Assembly: GCA_041594335.1 (NCBI GenBank) | Contig: JBFHML010000010.1 | Location: 1 to 57,901 of the forward strand | Direction of reading: 5' to 3' | Source of the DNA: JAGPUQ01 sp041594335 | Lineage (GTDB): Bacteria; Pseudomonadota; Gammaproteobacteria; Pseudomonadales; Porticoccaceae | DNA length: 57,901 nucleotides | Part shown: positions 53,543-57,901 of the stretch, in pieces | How the letters are laid out: each line of letters opens with the position of its first letter | How positions within the stretch are numbered: the first letter of the stretch is position 1 | The notes under the pieces: model-generated | The model's input: only the letters and a program-made list of their open reading frames with translations | Told to the model about the DNA's origin: nothing | Databases searched by the model: none | Translations under genes and position numbers: made by a program

Positions 53543-54626
53543 CGCGCGATTCAGCGCCCGAGAATGGCTGCGCTACGCGCGCCAGGTGCAGTTGCCTGAA
53601 ATGGGTCCCGAGGGGCAGCGGCGGCTGCGTCGTGCCCAAGTGTTGGTGGTCGGTGCCGGTGGCCTGGGCGCGCCGGCGGCGCTCTATCTGGCCGGCGCCG
53701 GGGTCGGGAAGCTGACCCTCATCGATGGTGATGTGGTGGCCTTGTCGAACCTCCATCGCCAGGTGCTCTACGCTGAGGTCGATGTCGGCGCCGACAAAGC
53801 GGAGGCTGCCGCCCGCCAGCTCGAGACGCGCAATACTGATATCGATGTGCGTGCGGTCGCCGCGCCGCTTACCCCTGACAATGTCGATGTGTTGGTTGCA
53901 GAGGCTGATTTGGTGCTCGACTGCACGGATCAGATGGCCGTGCGTTATCTGCTCAACGCCGCCTGCCGGCGCCACGCAACCCCGTGGTTATTCGCCGCAG
54001 TGGATCGCTTTGCCGGTCAACTAGCACTGTTCGATCCCGATGGTGCCTGTTTCCAGTGTCTTTATCCCGACCACCCAGAGGGCTTGCTCGATTGCGCTGC
54101 CGCCGGTGTGCTGGGCGTGGTTCCGGGATTGCTCGGTCTGCTGCAGGCTGGTGAGGCGCTGAAATTGCTGCTCGATCTGCCCACGCCGAGCCGCAATCAT
54201 CTGTTGCTGTGGGACGGGCTCGGCCTAGAGCTGCGTCGCCTACGCTTGCGCCGCGAACCCACTTGCCCCTGTTGCAACACCCGGGGGCGCGCCGAACTCC
54301 CCCCGGCACCGGCTTGTGCTGGTGCCGTTGCTGATTGGGAGTTGACCCCGACAGAGTTCGCCGCGGCGCTGGAACGTGGCGAGGGTGCGCTGATCGATGT
54401 GCGCAGTGCGGCCGAATTCGCGGCGTTCAATCTGGGCGGCCTCAATATTCCGCTGGATCAACTCACCACCGAGGATGCGCGTCTGACCACCGGTGGGTTG
54501 CTGGTGTGTCAGAGCGGCGCGCGTTCCCGGCGCGCTGTCGAACGGCTGCGGGCCGCAGGTTGCGAATCGGTATTCAGCCTGCGCGGCGGCATCTTGGCCT
54601 GGCTGACGGCGCGCGGCGAGCGCTGA
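53532..54626 (+). CDS. ThiF/MoeB E1-like adenylyltransferase with C-terminal rhodanese domain
   Basis: 364 residues. The E1 domain (about 10-250) has the ATP loop VVGAGGLGAPAALYLAGAGVGKLTLIDGD, the NLHRQ motif, zinc cysteines C173/C176 and C245/C248, and the conserved C188 in LLDCAAAGVLGVVPG. A rhodanese domain follows (about 272-364), with the persulfide Cys C326 in LLVCQSGARSRR. The protein should adenylate ThiS and, through its rhodanese, hand over sulfur, and it may also serve MoaD. It closes the thi operon and overlaps thiDE by 11 bases. No ThiI is seen. Confidence 0.93.
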   Translation: MVADARFSAREWLRYARQVQLPEMGPEGQRRLRRAQVLVVGAGGLGAPAALYLAGAGVGKLTLIDGDVVALSNLHRQVLYAEVDVGADKAEAAARQLETRNTDIDVRAVAAPLTPDNVDVLVAEADLVLDCTDQMAVRYLLNAACRRHATPWLFAAVDRFAGQLALFDPDGACFQCLYPDHPEGLLDCAAAGVLGVVPGLLGLLQAGEALKLLLDLPTPSRNHLLLWDGLGLELRRLRLRREPTCPCCNTRGRAELPPAPACAGAVADWELTPTEFAAALERGEGALIDVRSAAEFAAFNLGGLNIPLDQLTTEDARLTTGGLLVCQSGARSRRAVERLRAAGCESVFSLRGGILAWLTARGER

Positions 54627-54670
54627 ATCGCCTATGATGCGGAAAAACCTACCGCATGCAGGGGATGCTC

Positions 54671-55456
54671 ATGACCACGCGACATTTGGAATTCTGTTCC
54701 ACCCAGCTCGAAGACCGGGTGCTGACGGTCACCATCAACCGCCCGGAAGTCATGAACTCGCTGCACCCGGCGGCCAATTTCGAGCTCGAACGAGTGTTCG
54801 ACGACTTTGCCGCCGACCCCGAGCAGTGGGTGGCCATTCTCACTGGCGCCGGCGAGCGTGCTTTCAGTGCGGGGAACGACCTCAAGTTTCAGGCCGCCGG
54901 GGGAGCCCGCGAGCGACCCCGCACGGGCTTTGCGGGTTTGACTTCCCGGTTTGACCTCGACAAGCCGGTGATCGCTGCGGTCAATGGCGTGGCGATGGGC
55001 GGTGGCTTCGAGATTGCGTTGGCCTGTGATCTCATTATCGCTGCCGAGACGGCGGTATTTGCCTTGCCCGAGCCTCGCGTCGGACTCGCCGCACTCGCTG
55101 GCGGCTTACATCGGCTGCCACGCCAGATCGGGCTCAAGCAAGCCATGGGCATGATTCTCACCGGGCGTCGCGTCAGCGCTGCCGAGGGCAGGGAACTGGG
55201 TTTCGTCAACGAAGTGGTGCCGCCCGCTGAATTGCTGGATGCCGCCAGGCGCTGGGCAATGCTGATCCTCGAGTGTGCGCCGCTGTCGATCCGGGCGAGC
55301 AAGGCGGCGGTGCTGCGCGGCCTTGATGAAGCCAACCTCGAACAGGCCATGGCCCAGCAACTCGATGCCGTCGCGGCCATGTATCACAGCTCGGATTTCG
55401 TCGAGGGACCCAAAGCCTTTGCAGAGAAGCGCAAGCCGCGCTGGGCCGGCAGATGA
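54671..55456 (+). CDS. Enoyl-CoA hydratase/isomerase (crotonase) family protein
   Basis: 261 residues. Crotonase fold with an oxyanion loop (AGERAFSAGNDLKFQA and NGVAMGGGFEIALACDLIIAAE). The glutamate of GGGFEIALACD and the glutamate of LPEPRVGLAA match the two catalytic acids of enoyl-CoA hydratase, so hydratase activity is plausible. Three in-frame ATGs lie close together (54656, 54665, 54671); 54671 has AGGGG at the best spacing. It starts 44 bases after the thi operon with no visible terminator. It may serve the same alicyclic or fatty acid route as the ligase/dehydrogenase pair 18 kb upstream, but the distance makes this only a guess. Confidence 0.88.
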   Translation: MTTRHLEFCSTQLEDRVLTVTINRPEVMNSLHPAANFELERVFDDFAADPEQWVAILTGAGERAFSAGNDLKFQAAGGARERPRTGFAGLTSRFDLDKPVIAAVNGVAMGGGFEIALACDLIIAAETAVFALPEPRVGLAALAGGLHRLPRQIGLKQAMGMILTGRRVSAAEGRELGFVNEVVPPAELLDAARRWAMLILECAPLSIRASKAAVLRGLDEANLEQAMAQQLDAVAAMYHSSDFVEGPKAFAEKRKPRWAGR

Positions 55457-55661
55457 GGCGAACAGCCGCCAAGTGCTCGGGCTGCCGGGCGTAGGTCCGC
55501 TTGGATGGAGTCGGCGAACGAGACGTTGGCGCGGCACGTGGCGAGGGCGGAAAATCTTGGCTGGCTGCTCAACTTCGCCTTGTTTGCGGACGCACTCCTC
55601 CAAGAGCGTCCTTCCGGCTGGGGAGGAGACGCGAGATTCTGGTATCCTTGGCGGTACGTGG

Positions 55662-55695
55662 ATCGGTCGTTGCGGCGCGCGCGGCAACGACCGAT
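55662..55695. repeat. Perfect 12-bp inverted repeat upstream of tRNA-Arg(TCG)
   Basis: ATCGGTCGTTGC (55662-55673) and GCAACGACCGAT (55684-55695) match exactly, around a GC-only 10-base loop. It ends 28 bases before the tRNA. In this 267-base gap after the crotonase I see no convincing gene; the repeat may terminate the crotonase transcript or bind a dimeric regulator. Confidence 0.7.
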
Positions 55696-55723
55696 GATAC
55701 GGTGTCGATGAAACTCAGGTTTC

Positions 55724-55800
55724 GCCTCTGTAGCTCAGCTGGATAGAGTAACCGGCTTCGAACCGGTTGGTCGGGAGTTCGAATCTCTCCAGAGGCGCCA
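55724..55800 (+). tRNA. tRNA-Arg (anticodon TCG)
   Basis: 77 bases in a full cloverleaf: acceptor GCCTCTG/CAGAGGC, D arm GCTC/GAGT (one G-T), anticodon stem ACCGG/CCGGT with loop CTTCGAA (anticodon TCG, reading CGA), T arm GGGAG/CTCTC with TTCGAAT, discriminator G and encoded CCA. It is the second Arg tRNA in the window and reads a different codon from the one at 47.8 kb. Confidence 0.93.
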
Positions 55801-55952
55801 ATTCTCTGCCCCAGTAGACTGAGGCTCCTCGCCCAACCAGGGCCCGGCAGCATCCGCAGACGGCCGCCGCTGCCGCTTTGGTGTAATCCAGTCACTGCGA
55901 ACCGCGGCCGCGGTTCCCGCTGGTCTTCAGACTCTTGCCGGAAGGAGTGGAA

Positions 55953-56579
55953 ATGTTCAGGATGAACAGGAACACGCGCGGATGCAGGCAGGTGACCCCC
56001 ATGAAAATGCGTACGCTAGCGGCGTTGCTGGTTGCGGCATTCGCGATGTCAGCGTTGTCGGCACTCGAAATCGACGATCAGGCCCCCCTGTTCGAGGCTC
56101 CTGCTTCCTTGGCGGGCGAAGCGTTCCGCTTTTCGTTGGCCGAAGCCCTTGGACGAGGGACGGTCGTGGTCTACTTTTATCCGTCTGCCTATACGCGGGG
56201 CTGTAATCTCCAAGCCCGAGAATTCGCATTGAGCCTGGGGGAGTTTCAGGCAGCGGGTGCTAGTGTGATTGGTGTGTCGCTTGATTCGATCGACCGACTG
56301 AACGATTTTTCGGCCGATCCCGATGCCTGTGCCGGCAAGTTGCCGGTGGCGTCCGATCCCGAAGGCGAGATCACGCGGTCCTATGGCGTTCGGGTTGCCG
56401 AGGCCCGGCCCGGCATTCGGGACACCCGGGGTATCGAGATCCGGCATGGCTTTGCGGAGCGCATGACCTTCATTATCACACCCAGCGGTCGGATCGCTGA
56501 AACTATCGGCGGGGTTTCACCGGTGGAGAATGTCCGGCAGTCTCTTCGGGCAGTGCGACGTCTCGCAACGGCCCAATAG
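55953..56579 (+). CDS. Exported peroxiredoxin (AhpC/TSA, Bcp/PrxQ-like)
   Basis: 208 residues from ATG 55953, which has a strong GGAAGGAG; an internal ATG at 56001 is also possible. The hydrophobic segment at about residues 20-36 (LAALLVAAFAMSALSA) is a signal peptide, so the enzyme works in the periplasm. The peroxidatic C84 lies in FYPSAYTRGCNLQAREF. The resolving Cys usual five residues later is missing; C126 might take that role. FAERMTFIITPSGRIAETIGGV is typical of the family. It is preceded by a 150-base gap after tRNA-Arg. Confidence 0.85.
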   Translation: MFRMNRNTRGCRQVTPMKMRTLAALLVAAFAMSALSALEIDDQAPLFEAPASLAGEAFRFSLAEALGRGTVVVYFYPSAYTRGCNLQAREFALSLGEFQAAGASVIGVSLDSIDRLNDFSADPDACAGKLPVASDPEGEITRSYGVRVAEARPGIRDTRGIEIRHGFAERMTFIITPSGRIAETIGGVSPVENVRQSLRAVRRLATAQ

Positions 56580-56694
56580 CGGATGGTGGCGCCGGCAAGC
56601 ACCTGGCGCTTTTCTCCCGCCGCGGCCGAGCCTGTCAGCGGACGGGTTTGGACTGACCCGGGAGTCTCTGCCTGCCGAGGCGCAACTGCCGTGT

Positions 56695-56727
56695 CGCTCC
56701 CGTTGGTTTTGAGGTCACACGGGAGCG
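56695..56727. terminator. Inverted repeat between convergent peroxiredoxin and Smr genes
   Basis: CGCTCCCGT (56695-56703) and ACGGGAGCG (56719-56727) form a perfect 9-bp stem with a 15-base loop, 18 bases before the converging Smr gene's stop. A weaker hairpin, GCGCC/GGCGC with TTTT after it, lies at 56589-56613 close to the peroxiredoxin stop. Confidence 0.4.
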
Positions 56728-56744
56728 GTGCGCGCTGGTCTGTG

Positions 56745-57326
56745 TCATTCGGCGCGAGAGCCGAACCGCTCCCGATTATCGTCACTCTTTCGCTGGCTCT
56801 TGCGGAATAGCACATAAGTGGCGCCGGCGCCGCCGTGACGGCGTTCGGCGCTATGGAAGGCCAGTACTTCGTCGAGTTCGCGCAGCCAGTGATTGACGCA
56901 ACTTTTGAGTAGGGCTGGTGGGTGGCGGCCTTCGCCGCGGCCGTGACTGATCAGTCCGCAGCGGATATCGTGGGCCAGGGCGTCACGGACAAACTGAAAT
57001 ACCGCCAGGCGTGCTTGCTCCACGGTGAGGCGATGCAGATCGAGGCGGGCATCGATGGCGTAGCGACCGAGGCGCAGATTGCGATAGACACCGTGTTGGA
57101 CACCGTCGCGCCGCCACTCGAGCACCGCCCAAGGCGCTACCGGGGTGACCTGCTCGGCGCGCGCCAGGTAGTTGCCGTCACGCGAACGTTCTTCTTCCGC
57201 CGCGCGGCGCCGTAGCTCTTGCCCCGGAGCGCGGGTGCGCGATCGTCGCGCGATCAGTCGCTCGGCTTGGCGCAGCGGTTCTACATCGGCCATGAGCATA
57301 CGGAAATCGGCGTCGTCTTCGTTCAT
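56745..57326 (-). CDS. Smr-domain protein (SmrA/YdaL-like)
   Basis: 193 residues. The N-terminus is a basic, disordered helix-rich stretch, and the C-terminal Smr domain (about 90-180) has the DLHRLTVEQAR motif and the HGRGEGRHPPALL loop with GRG. Members of this family cut RNA or DNA; the bacterial SmrB type rescues colliding ribosomes. There is no MutS2 fusion, so this is the stand-alone form. It is followed on the same strand by nothing in its operon; the EAL gene upstream is 63 bases away. Confidence 0.88.
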   Translation of the reverse strand: MNEDDADFRMLMADVEPLRQAERLIARRSRTRAPGQELRRRAAEEERSRDGNYLARAEQVTPVAPWAVLEWRRDGVQHGVYRNLRLGRYAIDARLDLHRLTVEQARLAVFQFVRDALAHDIRCGLISHGRGEGRHPPALLKSCVNHWLRELDEVLAFHSAERRHGGAGATYVLFRKSQRKSDDNRERFGSRAE

Positions 57327-57389
57327 GACGGCAGCTTAGGCGGGCCGGCACCACGGAGCAAGCACTGCAGTCGTCAGGCTGGGCGAGGT

Positions 57390-57901
57390 TCAGATTCCGG
57401 CAAAGTCCTCGAAGTCGGCCAACGGCAATGGTCGGGAATAGAAATAGCCCTGATGAAGAGTGCAACCCATAGCGCGCAGCGCTTCGGCCTGGGCGAGGGT
57501 TTCCACCCCTTCGGCGACGGTCCGTAATTGCAGATTGCGGGCAATGGCGATGATGCTCTCCACGATCGCGGCGTCGTTGGCATCATCGAGTAGATCGCGG
57601 ATATAGGACTGATCGATCTTGATCTCGTCCAGGGGTAGGTTTTTGAGATAGTAGAGGGAGGAGTACCCGGTGCCAAAATCATCGACCGACACGGCCACGC
57701 CAAGCGCCTTGAGATGGCGCATGCGGTCGATAATCAGATCGATGCTGTCGAGCATAGTGCCTTCGGTGATTTCGACGACCAGCGCGTCGGCCGGGACGCC
57801 GAACTCGTGTATCGCCTCGGCTACACAGGGAACGAACTCGGCGTGGCGGAACTGGTGTGGACTGACATTGACCGCCAGGCTCAAAGGTCGGTGAGGCGCC
57901 C
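57390..57901 (-). CDS. EAL-domain protein, C-terminal part (5' end outside window)
   Basis: 170 codons, open to the window edge, with the stop at 57390. The EAL fold is clear: LAVNVSPHQFRHAEF, VEITEG, the two-Asp metal motif in VSVDDFGTGYSSLYYLK, IKIDQSYI, the catalytic base region VAEGVET, and GYFYSRPLP. All metal-binding residues in this part are kept, so it is probably an active c-di-GMP phosphodiesterase. The EAL motif itself, and any PAS or GGDEF domain, would lie beyond the window. It is a second c-di-GMP-linked gene besides the HD-GYP-like one. Confidence 0.9.
   Translation of the reverse strand, partial: APHRPLSLAVNVSPHQFRHAEFVPCVAEAIHEFGVPADALVVEITEGTMLDSIDLIIDRMRHLKALGVAVSVDDFGTGYSSLYYLKNLPLDEIKIDQSYIRDLLDDANDAAIVESIIAIARNLQLRTVAEGVETLAQAEALRAMGCTLHQGYFYSRPLPLADFEDFAGI

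Noticed and set aside
55505..55711. 68-codon open frame between the crotonase and tRNA-Arg(TCG)
   Set aside because: It runs through the inverted repeat, has no recognisable family and its start lacks a ribosome site, so it is most likely chance.

Overview
The window reads as chromosomal DNA of a GC-rich gammaproteobacterium, tightly packed and with no gene-free stretch above about 300 bases. The best evidence is gene order. Blocks matching Pseudomonas/Escherichia synteny are lptM-lysA-dapF-DUF484-xerC, argH|algZR-hemCDXY, pckA-hslO-hslR-yrfG|nudE-cysQ, mrcA|pilMNOPQ-aroKB-hemE, psd-rsgA|orn and metR|metE. The thiazole synthase type, a ThiD-ThiE fusion and an alicyclic-acid-type acyl-CoA ligase/dehydrogenase pair suggest a lineage other than Pseudomonas itself, perhaps a Chromatiales-like or basal group. 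The exact taxon cannot be settled from this sequence alone.

Layout. 1-3.7 kb: the end of a surface-glycan cluster on the + strand, with a truncated coiled-coil protein and two glycosyltransferases that share a C-terminal tail. 3.7-9.2 kb: a minus-strand run argH-lptM-lysA-dapF-DUF484-xerC covering arginine and lysine/DAP synthesis and chromosome dimer resolution. 9.3-15.2 kb: + strand algZR two-component pair followed by hemC-hemD-hemX-hemY. 15.3-18.9 kb: minus-strand pckA, hslO, hslR and yrfG. 18.9-20.3 kb: + strand nudE-cysQ. 20.4-22.7 kb: minus-strand mrcA, divergent from pilMNOPQ-aroK-aroB-hemE (22.8-30.7 kb), which supplies the type IV pilus alignment complex and secretin plus chorismate and haem steps. 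30.8-32.2 kb: a degenerate HD-GYP protein. 32.2-34.1 kb: psd-rsgA, divergent from orn.

34.9-47.6 kb is more accessory: an acyl-CoA ligase/dehydrogenase pair, a stand-alone desaturase, a peroxiredoxin, a metR-methyltransferase pair divergent from metE, an orphan biotin-dependent carboxyltransferase, an NfeD-SPFH pair and a lipoprotein cytochrome c5. 47.8-54.6 kb holds tRNA-Arg(CCG) and a thiamin operon: promoter, TPP riboswitch with a visible translational expression platform, then thiC-thiO-thiS-thiG-thiDE-thiF/moeB-rhodanese. The last part carries a crotonase, tRNA-Arg(TCG), an exported peroxiredoxin, a Smr-domain protein and the C-terminal part of an EAL-domain protein that runs off the end.

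Most of the window is ordinary housekeeping sequence. I see no CRISPR array, prophage, transposon or defence island, and no convincing wholly new system. The observations most worth a second look are the tail module shared by two unrelated glycosyltransferases, the HD-GYP protein missing several metal ligands, the readable TPP-switch logic, the acyl-CoA dehydrogenase with Asp at the usual Glu position, and the carboxyltransferase without a biotin carboxylase. Starts were adjusted from the longest open frame wherever family N-termini, Shine-Dalgarno sequences or overlaps favoured an internal start; this is said entry by entry.
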